64,000 nt of DNA from Mangrovicoccus sp. HB161399 (GTDB lineage: Bacteria; Pseudomonadota; Alphaproteobacteria; Rhodobacterales; Rhodobacteraceae), in the NCBI RefSeq assembly GCF_013184745.1, contig NZ_JAATVU010000014.1:56971-120970 (forward strand), in the 5' to 3' direction. A program made the translations under genes and the position numbers. Shown here one piece after another: positions 35,698 to 48,190 of the stretch; position 1 is the first letter of the stretch, and each line of letters begins with the position of its first letter. The notes below the pieces were generated by a model, which saw only the letters and a list, made by a program, of their open reading frames with translations, did not search any database and had not been told where the DNA came from.

Positions 35698-36234
35698 TCA
35701 GGCGGCTGCGTCCGCAGGCAGGACCAGCGGTCCGAATCCGTTCAGCACGTCACCTTCCACTTCGTAGAGCCTGGTCCGGATCGTCAGGTCCGGCTGGCGC
35801 CCCATCAGGTGTTCCTCGCGCAATTCCCGCTGGAAGCGCCGCCACAGCCGGGGCCCGCCGCCATAGAACAGACGCGGCCGCAGATCGCCGGGGCCGGGTT
35901 CCTCGCCGAGCCCCCAGGCGCAGAGCTCGACGATTGCGGGGACCAGCTGGATCGCCGTTTCGGTCAGCGCATAGGGCCGCCGCTGGTGTCCGTCCGCCGT
36001 CTCCGCCTGGGTCAGCAGCCCGTCCGCGACCATGCGCTTCAGCCGCGAGGACAGGATGTTGCTGGCGATGCCCTCGCGCGAATTCTGCCGCAATGCGCGG
36101 AAGCATCGGTTCCCGTCGAACATGATGTCGCGCAGGATCAGCAGCGTCCAGCGGTCGCCCAGAACGCGCGTCGCGCGGTGAAGCGGATGTTCGCATCCCT
36201 CCGGGGATGCATCGGGAAACAAGGGCTCTGACAT
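35698..36234 (-). CDS. HxlR-family transcriptional regulator
   Basis: A 178-residue regulator with the HxlR winged helix: CEHPLHRATRVLGDRWTLLILRDIMFDGNRCFRALRQNSREGIASNILSSRLKRMVADGLL (about 13-75). The starting Cys and the RWTLLILRD core are the family marks, and in some members that Cys senses electrophiles. An extra C-terminal region of about 70 residues follows. The start is ATG 36234 (MSEPLFPD); six codons upstream could be added. It is transcribed in the same direction as, and downstream of, the acylase gene, and convergent with hflX. The target is unknown. Confidence 0.92.
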   Translation of the reverse strand: MSEPLFPDASPEGCEHPLHRATRVLGDRWTLLILRDIMFDGNRCFRALRQNSREGIASNILSSRLKRMVADGLLTQAETADGHQRRPYALTETAIQLVPAIVELCAWGLGEEPGPGDLRPRLFYGGGPRLWRRFQRELREEHLMGRQPDLTIRTRLYEVEGDVLNGFGPLVLPADAAA

Positions 36235-36306
36235 GGCGGTTTCACCTTGCAATCGGGTCTGTCGCCCCGGTCTTGCATGGCAACCCTTGCAGAGCCCTTA
36301 ACCACG

Positions 36307-38772
36307 TCAGTCCTTTTCGGGACGCAGCCAGACTGTCCCCTCGGCGCCCGCCCGCGCCAGATCCAGATCCAGCGTCATCGGGATGTATTCGCCGCGCCGC
36401 CACAGCTCGCCCAGGTCGTCGTAATGGCGCGACAGCGGATGGCCGGACTGGCCGGTGGCGATCACGAAGAGCGAGGCATTCGGATCGGTCAGGTCGTATA
36501 CGCCGCGATAGCCCGAGGCATGGACATTGGCGAAGGGGGCGGGATCGGTGCCCTTGGTCAGGCCGCGCGCCAGGGTCTGGTCGCCGCCCGAGGTTGATTG
36601 CCGGATGTTCACCAGCCAGTTCAGCACAGTCACTCCGCCCAGCACCGGATGGTCGTGATGGGCCTGGTGGGCGTCGCCCCAGCGCAGCGATTCCAGCGTG
36701 CCGCCATAGGTCTCGCCAAGCCAGACCATCGCGTCGTCCAGCGCCAGCCGGGCGATCTGGGCGCAGCTTTCCACCGGCTCGGACTGGATCACGTCGCACC
36801 AGGCCGCGGCACCGCCGACATTGCGGAACACGCGCTCGATGAAGAGCGGCTCGACATGGTCGAAGGTGGCGGCGAGCGGGCCGCCGAGATCGTCCTCGAT
36901 CAGGCGCTGCTGCAAGAATCGCATCCAGGCCATGTAGATCAGCGGCTCGGGCAGATGCTCGTTCATCTCGCCGTTCCAGTTGGCCAGCAGATCCAGCGCC
37001 TGCCGCCGCCGCCGCTCGGGCGTGCCTTCGGCGGCGGCTTCGCCGGTATACCACAGATCGGCGGCGACCAGCGGCAGCAGCGTCCGCGCCGAGACCGACA
37101 CGGTGTCGAGCTGCGCCTCCATGAAGCTGTCGCGGGTATGGACCTCGCGCGACTGCATCAGCCGCTGCCAGCGCTGCACGCGCTGCGTGTCGCCCCAGGT
37201 GAAGCTGACATGGTTGGGGTAGGGCGCGTCGGTGAACTTGTTGTTGGTGTTGCCGAGAATGCCGCCCTCGGGGTCGAGGAAGCGCGGATTGTCGGAATAG
37301 GGCAGGTAGCCGTCCCAGCGGTTGGTGCCGACCCAGCCGCGCGAGGGCAGGCGGCCCTGGCCTTCCTGGGCGATGCTGCGCTTGGGCTGGCGGCCGATCA
37401 GCTGCATGCCGATATGTTCCCGGTCGGCCATGGTCAGCATCTGGGCAGGCGCCACGATGCCCTCGGCCGCGCCCATCGCCTCGTCGACCGAGCGCGACTG
37501 CATCAGCCGGATCGCGGCGCTCATGGTGGTGTCGGCGGGATCGAGCACCGTCCAGCTCAGCGACATGACATGGCCGGGCGGGGTGACGGAGGCAAGGTCG
37601 TAGACGGTGCCGGGCAGGACCGGGCCGTTTTCCGTGCGGCGCAGCGTCAGGGTGCGCGGTCCGGCATCCTTGACGTTCATCAGCACCTGCTCGGTATCGA
37701 ATTGCAGCCAACCGTCAGGTCCCCGGTATTGCGAGGGATTTTCGGGGTTCACTTCCTCGATGTGCAGGTCCTGGTCGTCGAGGTAGGCGCTGGTCAGGCC
37801 CCAGGCGAAATCCGCGTTCCGGCCGATCAGAACGTTGGGCATGCCGGGAATGGTGCCGCCGATCACGCCGCCGCCGGGCAGCTGCAGCTCGGCGAGATAC
37901 CAGATCGAGGGCGCGGTGAGTTCCAGATGCGGATCGTTCGCCAGCAGCGGACCGCCGCTGGCCGACCGCTTGCCCGAAGCTGCCCAGGCGTTCGAGGCGC
38001 CTGCCGCGCCGGGCGCGGGCAGCGGCGACAGGAAGGCCTGCGCCAGGTCATAGGGGGCGTCCTTGGCCGGGCCGGCCGGGAAGAGGGATGCGAAATCCTC
38101 GAGCGCGGCCACGGTCTGCGGGCTTTCCGGCAGGATGTCCTTCACCCGCTCGGGCGGCAGGACGAGCGCGACGCGGGCGCGCTGCACCTCGGATGACAGA
38201 TGCGTCGACAGCTGCAGCCCCATCAGCTTCATGACAGCGAGACTGTCGGCCGGGCGCCAGCGCGCGACATCGGCGCCGAACAGGAACAGCTCCGGCGCGC
38301 CACGGCCGAGCGCGCGATCGTTGACCTGGTCGATCCAGGCATTGACCCCGGCGGCATAGGCCTCCAGCGCGCGCTTCGTCTCGGGGCTCTGCACGGCCAG
38401 CGAGGCTTCGGCCGCCTTGTAGAGGCCGAGCCGCAGCAGCAGGTCGTCGATCCCGGCCGTGCGCTCGCCGAACAGTTCGGACAGCCGCCCCTGCGCAGTG
38501 CGGCGGAACATGGTCATCTGCCAGAGCCGATCCTGGGCATGGGCGAAGCCGAGGCCGAAATAGACGTCCTCGTCGGCCGCACCGACGATATGCGGCACTG
38601 CATAGGTGTCGCGCACGATCTCCACCGGGGCGGAGATGCCCTCCAGCGTGAAGCTGTCGTCATAGTCCGGCAGGGAGCGCGTGACCAGGTACCAGGCCAG
38701 CGCAAGCACCATTGCCCCGAGCAGCGACAGCCCGAGAAAGAGGCGCAGGCCCCATGTGAAGACGAAGCGCAT
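36307..38772 (-). CDS. Penicillin acylase-family Ntn hydrolase
   Basis: An 821-residue precursor of an N-terminal-nucleophile amidohydrolase (penicillin/cephalosporin/AHL acylase family). The N-terminus has a membrane anchor or signal (LFLGLSLLGAMVLALAWYLVT, about 11-31). The alpha-chain motif is GLGFAHAQDRLWQMTMFRR. The self-cleavage site with the nucleophile Ser is GASNAWAASG at about 257-266, and beta-chain motifs such as PLLANDPHLELTAPS and PNVLIGRNADFAWGLTSA follow. These enzymes cleave amides such as N-acyl homoserine lactones or beta-lactam side chains; the substrate here is unknown. The start is ATG 38772. Confidence 0.93.
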   Translation of the reverse strand: MRFVFTWGLRLFLGLSLLGAMVLALAWYLVTRSLPDYDDSFTLEGISAPVEIVRDTYAVPHIVGAADEDVYFGLGFAHAQDRLWQMTMFRRTAQGRLSELFGERTAGIDDLLLRLGLYKAAEASLAVQSPETKRALEAYAAGVNAWIDQVNDRALGRGAPELFLFGADVARWRPADSLAVMKLMGLQLSTHLSSEVQRARVALVLPPERVKDILPESPQTVAALEDFASLFPAGPAKDAPYDLAQAFLSPLPAPGAAGASNAWAASGKRSASGGPLLANDPHLELTAPSIWYLAELQLPGGGVIGGTIPGMPNVLIGRNADFAWGLTSAYLDDQDLHIEEVNPENPSQYRGPDGWLQFDTEQVLMNVKDAGPRTLTLRRTENGPVLPGTVYDLASVTPPGHVMSLSWTVLDPADTTMSAAIRLMQSRSVDEAMGAAEGIVAPAQMLTMADREHIGMQLIGRQPKRSIAQEGQGRLPSRGWVGTNRWDGYLPYSDNPRFLDPEGGILGNTNNKFTDAPYPNHVSFTWGDTQRVQRWQRLMQSREVHTRDSFMEAQLDTVSVSARTLLPLVAADLWYTGEAAAEGTPERRRRQALDLLANWNGEMNEHLPEPLIYMAWMRFLQQRLIEDDLGGPLAATFDHVEPLFIERVFRNVGGAAAWCDVIQSEPVESCAQIARLALDDAMVWLGETYGGTLESLRWGDAHQAHHDHPVLGGVTVLNWLVNIRQSTSGGDQTLARGLTKGTDPAPFANVHASGYRGVYDLTDPNASLFVIATGQSGHPLSRHYDDLGELWRRGEYIPMTLDLDLARAGAEGTVWLRPEKD

Positions 38773-38830
38773 GCGCCGGGCTCCCTAGATGCGGGGCGGT
38801 CCAGCCCCGGGCCGGGCGCGCCGAGGGCCC

Positions 38831-38847
38831 GGTTGCAGGTTGAAACC
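38831..38847. repeat. GGTTGCA-N3-TGCAACC palindrome, copy 8 (one mismatch)
   Basis: It reads GGTTGCA-GGT-TGAAACC, one mismatch, between the acylase start and the SYLF gene end. Confidence 0.65.
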
Positions 38848-38855
38848 GCCCCCGC

Positions 38856-39407
38856 TCAGCGCAGGATGCGGGTGTATTTCGTGCCGGCCAGCGTTGCCGC
38901 GGCGCGCAGCCCGGTCTGGGCGAAGATGATGGCGACCACGGGCTTGCCGCTGACATCCGTCGAGGCCGAGAGGTTGCCGCCCTGCTTGTCGAGCGCGAAT
39001 TCGGCATCGGCCCCGCCGGTCCAGCCGGGCGATGTGCGGAATTCGCGCAGCGCCTCGGGCGTCAGGAAGAACATGACATAGGCGTATTGCTGCGCGCCGA
39101 TCTGGAAGCCGAAGCTGGCCTGGGTCGCGGAATAGTAGTCGACCGTGGCATCGCCGATTACCAGCGCGCCCTCGCCGTAGCCGCCGCCGACGATGAAGCC
39201 GGCCTCGCCGATTAGCGGCATGACCAGCATCCCCGAGGATTTGGCTGCGATCTCGCGGGTTTCCGGATAGTTCGCGTACATGTAGCTCAGCGTCTGCTGC
39301 ACGCGCTGGTCGATCACGGCGCCGCCATTGGCACCCACGGAATTGTCGCAGGCGGCCAGCAATGCGGCGCCCCCCATCAGTACGGCCCGCCGGGTCGGAT
39401 TGGTCAT
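38856..39407 (-). CDS. SYLF (Ysc84)-domain lipoprotein
   Basis: A 183-residue secreted protein. The N-terminus MTNPTRRAVLMGGAALLAAC has an Arg pair and a lipobox-like LLAAC, so it is probably a lipoprotein. The rest is a SYLF/Ysc84 lipid-binding domain: EIAAKSSGMLVMPLIGEAGFIVGGGYGEGAL, then YYSATQASFGFQIGAQQYAYVMFF and DVSGKPVVAIIFAQTG. In eukaryotes the domain binds phosphoinositides; in bacteria its role is unclear. The start is ATG 39407. It lies upstream of the acylase on the same strand. Confidence 0.88.
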   Translation of the reverse strand: MTNPTRRAVLMGGAALLAACDNSVGANGGAVIDQRVQQTLSYMYANYPETREIAAKSSGMLVMPLIGEAGFIVGGGYGEGALVIGDATVDYYSATQASFGFQIGAQQYAYVMFFLTPEALREFRTSPGWTGGADAEFALDKQGGNLSASTDVSGKPVVAIIFAQTGLRAAATLAGTKYTRILR

Positions 39408-39531
39408 GCTCGCCTCGTCTGTGATGGCTCCGCGGAGCCCGCCTGCAAAAATGCGCCGTTCCGGCGTCGTTCGCGGCGGACTCTATGCGAATGCGCGGAG
39501 CTTGTCATCGCCAATGCGCCCTTGCCCGAGG

Positions 39532-40530
39532 TCAGGCAGAAAGCAGCCGGGCGACGCGCGGCGCGAAATAGGTCAGGATGCCGTCGCAGCCCGCGCGCTT
39601 GAAGCCCAGAAGGCTCTCCATCATGATCTTCTCGCCGTCGATCCAGCCGTTCAGGGCGGCCGCCTCGATCATCGCGTATTCGCCCGAGACCTGGTAGGCG
39701 AAGGTCGGCACGCCGAATTCGGATTTCACCCGGTGGCAGATGTCCAGATAGGCTTGGCCCGGCTTGACCATCACCATGTCGGCGCCTTCCTCAAGGTCGC
39801 GCGCGATCATCCGGAGCGCCTCGTCGGAATTGCCCGGATCCATCTGGTAGGTCTTCTTGTCGCCCTTCAGCGCCCCGGTCGCGCCCACCGCATCGCGGAA
39901 CGGCCCGTAATAGGCCGAGGCGTATTTCGCCGAATAGCTCATTATGGTGACGTCCTGGTGGCCCGCTGCCTCCAGCGCGTCGCGCATCGCGCCGATGCGT
40001 CCGTCCATCATGTCCGACGGGCCGAGGATGTCGGCCCCGGCCTCGGCCTGGGCCAGCGCCATCTTGACCAGCGCCACGACCGTTTCGTCATTGACGATCT
40101 TGCCGCCCTTCACGATGCCGTCATGGCCGTTGATGTTGTAGGGGTCGAGCGCGATGTCGGTCATCACCGCCATCTGCGGCACCGCGGCCTTGATCGCGCG
40201 GATCGCCCGGTTGGAGATGTTCTCGGGGTTCCAGGCCTCTTCGCAGGCTTCGGTCTTCAGCGACGGGTCGGTATAGGGGAAAATGCAGACAGCGGGGATG
40301 CCCAGATCGGCCGCGGCCTGCGCCGCCGCCACCGCGCGGTCGACCGAGAAGCGCATGACGCCGGGCATCGAAGCGACCGGTTCCTCGGCATTCTCGCCCT
40401 CGCGCACGAAGATCGGCCAGATCAGGTCCGAAACCGTCAGCGCGCTTTCGCAGACCAGCCGCCGGATGGCGTCGGATTGGCGGGTGCGGCGGGGACGCTG
40501 GCGCATATGGAAGGCGTGGGGGCTGGTCAT
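39532..40530 (-). CDS. hemB: Delta-aminolevulinic acid dehydratase (porphobilinogen synthase)
   Basis: A 332-residue enzyme that condenses two 5-aminolevulinates to porphobilinogen for haem and other tetrapyrroles. The Schiff-base Lys is in MVMVKPGQAYLDI, with a second Lys in SYSAKYASAYYGPFRDA. The region that carries three zinc-binding Cys in zinc-type enzymes here reads TDIALDPYNINGHDG, without Cys, as in the zinc-independent Rhodobacter capsulatus type. The start ATG 40530 (MTSPHAFHMRQRPRR) has GGAG upstream; an earlier in-frame start at 40581 is not needed. Confidence 0.97.
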   Translation of the reverse strand: MTSPHAFHMRQRPRRTRQSDAIRRLVCESALTVSDLIWPIFVREGENAEEPVASMPGVMRFSVDRAVAAAQAAADLGIPAVCIFPYTDPSLKTEACEEAWNPENISNRAIRAIKAAVPQMAVMTDIALDPYNINGHDGIVKGGKIVNDETVVALVKMALAQAEAGADILGPSDMMDGRIGAMRDALEAAGHQDVTIMSYSAKYASAYYGPFRDAVGATGALKGDKKTYQMDPGNSDEALRMIARDLEEGADMVMVKPGQAYLDICHRVKSEFGVPTFAYQVSGEYAMIEAAALNGWIDGEKIMMESLLGFKRAGCDGILTYFAPRVARLLSA

Positions 40531-40654
40531 TTCGGACTCCGGCTTGAACGGTGCACCCGAGTGCCACGGAATGGCGCGCATCTCAAGGCTGGCCCTTGCC
40601 TCCGCAAGGCGTTAGCACCGTCACACCCTCGTGACGAACCGGAGCCTGCCGCCC

Positions 40655-41161
40655 GTGCCCCTGAGCCCTTTCGACCTGATCTCCGCTTCGGCCTTCTCCA
40701 GCCTCTGGTACTGGATCGTGGTCGCCCTGGTCTGGACCCGCGTGGCCCATGCACCGATGGGCATCCCGATGGACCATTACGACCGCGCCCGCGCGGTGGG
40801 CGGGGACGAGGATGCCTTCGCGCTGCTGCGTGCGGGCGTGGCGCGGCAGCTCGGGCACAGCGAAAAGGCGCGGGTCTGGTTCACCGGCGTCTGGGCCTTC
40901 GCGCTCAGCTCGCTCCTGGGCCTGTCGCTGCTCGGCGCGGAGCTGGCGCAGGCGCTTCTGGTGCTGGCGCTGCCGCTGGCGATCGGGCAGTTGCTTGTCT
41001 TCCGGACCGCGCGGCGCATGTCGCAGATGGAGCCGGAGGTCGGTCCGCTGATGGCCGAGCTGAAGCGGCTGCGGCTCTGGCTGCAGCTGCTGTCGCTGGC
41101 GGCGATTTTTGTCTCTGCCGTCATCGGCATGAACCAGGTGCTGGCACGCGCCTATCTCTGA
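40655..41161 (+). CDS. Integral membrane protein conserved next to mfd
   Basis: A protein of about 168 residues with three or four hydrophobic helices: SAFSSLWYWIVVALVWTRV near the N-terminus, VWFTGVWAFALSSLLGLSLLG, ALLVLALPLAIGQLLVF and a C-terminal WLQLLSLAAIFVSAVIGM. A charged segment (DHYDRARAVGGDEDAFALL) and TARRM also match a Rhodobacteraceae family that databases label component of SufBCD complex, although nothing seen here supports that role. GTG 40655 is preferred because GGAG lies ten bases upstream; GTG 40631 is possible. It ends 24 bases before mfd and may be co-transcribed with it. Confidence 0.75.
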   Translation: MPLSPFDLISASAFSSLWYWIVVALVWTRVAHAPMGIPMDHYDRARAVGGDEDAFALLRAGVARQLGHSEKARVWFTGVWAFALSSLLGLSLLGAELAQALLVLALPLAIGQLLVFRTARRMSQMEPEVGPLMAELKRLRLWLQLLSLAAIFVSAVIGMNQVLARAYL

Positions 41162-41185
41162 GCGCGGGCGAAGGAGCAGAAGACC

Positions 41186-44647
<3,462 letters not shown>

Positions 44648-44650
44648 AAA

Positions 44651-44679
44651 AAGGCCGGAGCGGGCGACGCTCCGGCCTT
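44651..44679. terminator. Bidirectional terminator after mfd
   Basis: AAGGCCGGAGCG and CGCTCCGGCCTT pair over 12 bases around GGCGA. A preceding A-run gives a T-run for the minus-strand transporter gene. Confidence 0.85.
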
Positions 44680-44705
44680 CGGTCCTGTCCGTCCGCTCCG
44701 CGGCG

Positions 44706-45929
44706 TCAGGCGGCGGTGCGGGCCGTGTCGTAGGCGCGCCCGGCCAGCATCACCCGGCCGAAGACCATGAAGGCGAAGATGCAGAAGACCAGCGGCACCT
44801 GCGTGCCGTTGAAGCTGGCCGCCGCCGGGATCGCGATCAGCGCGCCAAGGATCGTCGAGATCGCGGCCAGCAGCGAGGAGGCGATCCCCGCGACATGGCC
44901 GAGCGGCTCCATCACCAGCGCGTTGAGATTGCCCATCGACAGGCCCATCGTCATGAAGATCGACACCTGCCACAGGAAGTACCACAGCAGCATGTTCTCG
45001 GGCACCAGCCCGGTCTGCAGCGCCAGCAGGTAGGCGCCGGAAATCGCCACCTGCGCGGTCATCGCGATCGACGAGATCCGGTGCATGCCGAAGCGCATGA
45101 CGATCCGCGAATTGACCATCGGCGCGATCAGCGAGGAGATCGCCGCCGCCCCGAACCACAGCGGGAACTGCTCGCCCAGGCCCAGCGTCTGCTCGAAGAC
45201 CAGCTCGGTCGAGGAGACGTTCGTCAGCATCATCGCGAAGCAGGCGCTCATCGCGAGCACCGAGCGGCGCACCATCGGGATCGACACGATCTCGATCAGC
45301 GCGGCGCGGATCAGCGGCAGCCGGATCGGGCGGCGGTTCTCCTTCGGAAGGGTTTCGGGCTGGCGCAGCATGAACCAGGTCAGCACGACGCCCGAGAAGA
45401 TCAGGAAGGACAGGAAGACCGAGCGCCAGCCGCCGATCCAGATGATGCCCTGTCCGATGGTCGGTGCGATCGCCGGGAAGACCATGAAGACGGTGATGAT
45501 CATCGAGGTGACCTGCGCCATCGAGCGTCCGGCGAAGCGGTCGCGCACCATCGCCATGGCGACCACGCGGCTGCCCGAGGCGCCCAGGCCCTGGATCAGC
45601 CGGGCGGCGAGGATCAGCTCCAGCGACGGCGCCAGCCAGGCCAGGAAGGCGCCGAGCGCGTAGATCGCGCCGCAGGCGATGACCAGCGGACGGCGGCCAT
45701 AGGCATCCGAGAGCGGCCCGGTGAAGAAGGTGCCGATGCCCATGCCGATCATGAAGACGATCACGACCAGCTGCGAGCGCACCGGGTTCTGCGGCGAAAG
45801 CGCTTCGCCGATCTCGCTCAGCGCGGGCAGCATGGCATCCACGGAAAAGGCGATCATGGCCATCATGGCGGCCATGAGCACGACGAACTCGCCCTTGGAG
45901 GGCTGCGACTCGGAATTTTTCACAGACAT
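44706..45929 (-). CDS. MFS drug-efflux transporter (Bcr/CflA type)
   Basis: A 407-residue transporter of the major facilitator superfamily with about 12 membrane helices. Family marks are the first-loop motif GPLSDAYGRRPLVIACGAIY and RLIQGLGASGSRVVAMAMVRD, typical of the Bcr/CflA drug:H+ antiporters. The start is ATG 45929. It is convergent with mfd and follows the DsbA-family gene on the same strand after a 67-base gap. The exported compound is unknown. Confidence 0.93.
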   Translation of the reverse strand: MSVKNSESQPSKGEFVVLMAAMMAMIAFSVDAMLPALSEIGEALSPQNPVRSQLVVIVFMIGMGIGTFFTGPLSDAYGRRPLVIACGAIYALGAFLAWLAPSLELILAARLIQGLGASGSRVVAMAMVRDRFAGRSMAQVTSMIITVFMVFPAIAPTIGQGIIWIGGWRSVFLSFLIFSGVVLTWFMLRQPETLPKENRRPIRLPLIRAALIEIVSIPMVRRSVLAMSACFAMMLTNVSSTELVFEQTLGLGEQFPLWFGAAAISSLIAPMVNSRIVMRFGMHRISSIAMTAQVAISGAYLLALQTGLVPENMLLWYFLWQVSIFMTMGLSMGNLNALVMEPLGHVAGIASSLLAAISTILGALIAIPAAASFNGTQVPLVFCIFAFMVFGRVMLAGRAYDTARTAA

Positions 45930-45996
45930 GATCGCCCTTTATGTGCGCAATCGCAGTCTGTCACCCTGATATTATGTGCGCTGGCGCGCAGACGAG

Positions 45997-46629
45997 TCAG
46001 GCCATTCCCGCAATTTCGTCGATCACCTGTATCCAGAGTTGGGCAGGCTGGGCGCCCGGCACGGCCTGCTTGCGGTCGACGAGGAATGTCGGCACGCCGG
46101 TCACGCCCATGCCGCGGAAGGCGGCGTCGCGCTCCACGATGAGCTTCAGGTCGGCATCGCCGCCGAGCAGCCGGTGCATCATGGCCGCATCCATGCCCGC
46201 GCCGTCGGCGATGTCGCACAGCACGTCGCGGTCGCCGATGTCGCGGCAGTCCTGGAAATACGCCCTGAACAGCGCGTCCACGACCGCCTGCTGGCAGCCC
46301 TCGACCTCGGCCCAGAGGATCAGCCGGTGCGCGTCCAGCGTGTTCGGCACGCGCGGGATGGCCGAGAGGTCGAAGTCCAGCCCGGTCTCCTTCGCGGCTT
46401 CCATGATCGTGGCCACGGTCTCGGCGGCCGCCTCGCGGCTGCCGAACTTTGTCTCGTAGTAGCCCTTCCGGTCGATGCCCTCGCGCGGCATGTCGGGATT
46501 CAATTGGAACGGGTGCCATTCGATGACGAAAGGGTGCTTCGGCCGCGCGGCCAGCGCCTGGTCGAGCCGCGTCTTGCCGATGTAGCACCAGGGGCAGATC
46601 GGGTCGGAAATGACGTCAAGCTTGATCAT
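45997..46629 (-). CDS. DsbA-family oxidoreductase (FrnE-like)
   Basis: A 210-residue thioredoxin-fold protein of the FrnE/2-hydroxychromene-2-carboxylate isomerase-like group. The active-site CPWC is at residues 12-15 (DPICPWCYIGK), and the cis-Pro loop is GVTGVPTFLVDRK. There is no signal peptide, so it is cytoplasmic. The start ATG 46629 overlaps the end of the acyl-CoA ligase gene by 14 bases, linking the two in translation. The family includes disulfide oxidoreductases and glutathione-dependent isomerases; the specific reaction is not clear. Confidence 0.92.
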   Translation of the reverse strand: MIKLDVISDPICPWCYIGKTRLDQALAARPKHPFVIEWHPFQLNPDMPREGIDRKGYYETKFGSREAAAETVATIMEAAKETGLDFDLSAIPRVPNTLDAHRLILWAEVEGCQQAVVDALFRAYFQDCRDIGDRDVLCDIADGAGMDAAMMHRLLGGDADLKLIVERDAAFRGMGVTGVPTFLVDRKQAVPGAQPAQLWIQVIDEIAGMA

Positions 46630-48151
46630 GGGAAGTCTCGTAATCCTGTCGTATCTTGCGGCGCATCAGCTTGCCGTTTGGGCTGCGGGGCAGCGAGGCG
46701 CAATGGACGAAGAGCCTCGGGCACTTGTAGCGCGCGAGGCGCTCGGCGGCGTGGGCGGCCAGTTCCGCCTCGGGGACGGGCTCGCCCGCGTAGAAGGCGG
46801 CGATGATGCTGGCGCCCTCCTTCACGGCGATTTCCACGGCGGCGGCTTCGGTCACCTGCGGATGGGCGGCCAGCGCGGTTTCCACCTCGATCGGCGAGAC
46901 GCGGAAGCCGCCGGCGTTCATCATGTCGTCGCTGCGGCCCAGATAAGCGATCGCGCCCGCCGCGTCCATCTCGCCCAGGTCGCCGGTCAGGAACCACCGG
47001 CCGTCGTCGGTGTAGCGGGCGCGGGTCTCGTCCTCGGCATGCAGGTAGCCCAGCATCAGGCCGGGATCGTCCGCGGCCACGGCGATGGTGCCCGGCGTGC
47101 CGCGCTCCACGGCCCGGCCGTCCTCGTCCAGCAGCGCGATGCAGCGGCCCGCCTGGGCAAAGCCCAGCGTGCCCTCGGGCGCGGGACGGCCGGGACAGCC
47201 CGACAGGAAGGTCGAGACCTCGGACATCCCGAAGGCTTCGTGGACCTGCTTGCCGGTCGCCTCCGTCCAGGCATGGCGGGTGACGGCGGGCATCTTCTCG
47301 CCTGCGGACAATGCGTGGCGCAGCTTCGGCAGGGCGGGCATCGGCGCGCGCAGCATCTGGCGGAAGACGCCCGGCGCGGCGGCGAAGATCGTGGCGTCGT
47401 GGCGCTTCAGCAGCAGCGGCAGCTGCGCGGGCGCCACGCCTGCGGCCGGGATCAGCGCGGTCGCGCCCATGGTCCAGGGATCCATCAGCCCGGTGCCCAG
47501 CGTGTAGGTCCAGTTGAACGCCCCGGCATGCAGCAGCCGGTCGGCGGCGCCGAGCCCGTACCAGCCCTGCATCATCATCTGCCGCGCCCAGATGGCGCGA
47601 TGGGCATGGATCACGCCGCGCGGGGTGCCGGAGGTGCCGGAAGTATAGACGATATACGCCGGCCGGTCCGGATCGCCGGGGACCGGCTCCATCGGGGCAT
47701 GCGCGGCCATGTCGTGCAGCTCGGCCTCGGCGACCACCGGGCAGTGGCAGGGATCGGGCAGGGCGATGCCTTCGCCCGCGAAGATCAGCGCGGGCTCCAG
47801 GTCGGCGGCCAGCTTGGCTATCTCGGGGCCGGTCAGCTGCGAGGAGGTCGGCACCGGCACCAGCCCGGCGGCAATCGCCGCGAGATAGGCCAGCGGGAAC
47901 TCGACCGTGTTTCCAAGGCGCATGAGCACCCGGTCGCCCTCGGACAGGCCTTGCGCCTTCAGCGCGCCGGCAAGCCTCAGGACGGTGGCCTCGAGCCGGC
48001 CGTAGCTCCAGCGTTCCGAGCCTGACAGGCTGAGCACCGCGAGCGCGATCTTGTCGGGATCGTCCTTGGCGCGCGACAGCACATGCCCCGCGAGGTTGAA
48101 GGCCTCGGGACAGGCGGGGCGGTCGTGGCGGAGATCCGTGAGTGACAGCAT
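46616..48151 (-). CDS. AMP-dependent acyl/aryl-CoA ligase
   Basis: A 511-residue member of the ANL superfamily that activates a carboxylate as acyl-AMP and joins it to CoA. The P-loop is YIVYTSGTSGTPRGVIHAH at about 169-187. Further motifs are FGMSE, the aspartate motif FLTGDLGEMDAAG, YLGRSDDMMNAGGFRVSPIEVE and the catalytic Lys in RSPNGKLMRR. The closest general type is benzoate-CoA or 4-hydroxybenzoate-CoA ligase-like. Its end overlaps the DsbA-family gene. The substrate cannot be assigned from the sequence alone. Confidence 0.92.
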   Translation of the reverse strand: MLSLTDLRHDRPACPEAFNLAGHVLSRAKDDPDKIALAVLSLSGSERWSYGRLEATVLRLAGALKAQGLSEGDRVLMRLGNTVEFPLAYLAAIAAGLVPVPTSSQLTGPEIAKLAADLEPALIFAGEGIALPDPCHCPVVAEAELHDMAAHAPMEPVPGDPDRPAYIVYTSGTSGTPRGVIHAHRAIWARQMMMQGWYGLGAADRLLHAGAFNWTYTLGTGLMDPWTMGATALIPAAGVAPAQLPLLLKRHDATIFAAAPGVFRQMLRAPMPALPKLRHALSAGEKMPAVTRHAWTEATGKQVHEAFGMSEVSTFLSGCPGRPAPEGTLGFAQAGRCIALLDEDGRAVERGTPGTIAVAADDPGLMLGYLHAEDETRARYTDDGRWFLTGDLGEMDAAGAIAYLGRSDDMMNAGGFRVSPIEVETALAAHPQVTEAAAVEIAVKEGASIIAAFYAGEPVPEAELAAHAAERLARYKCPRLFVHCASLPRSPNGKLMRRKIRQDYETSHDQA

Positions 48152-48190
48152 GCTGCCGGGTTATTCGCCCGGCCGCGGGTTTTCAAGCCG

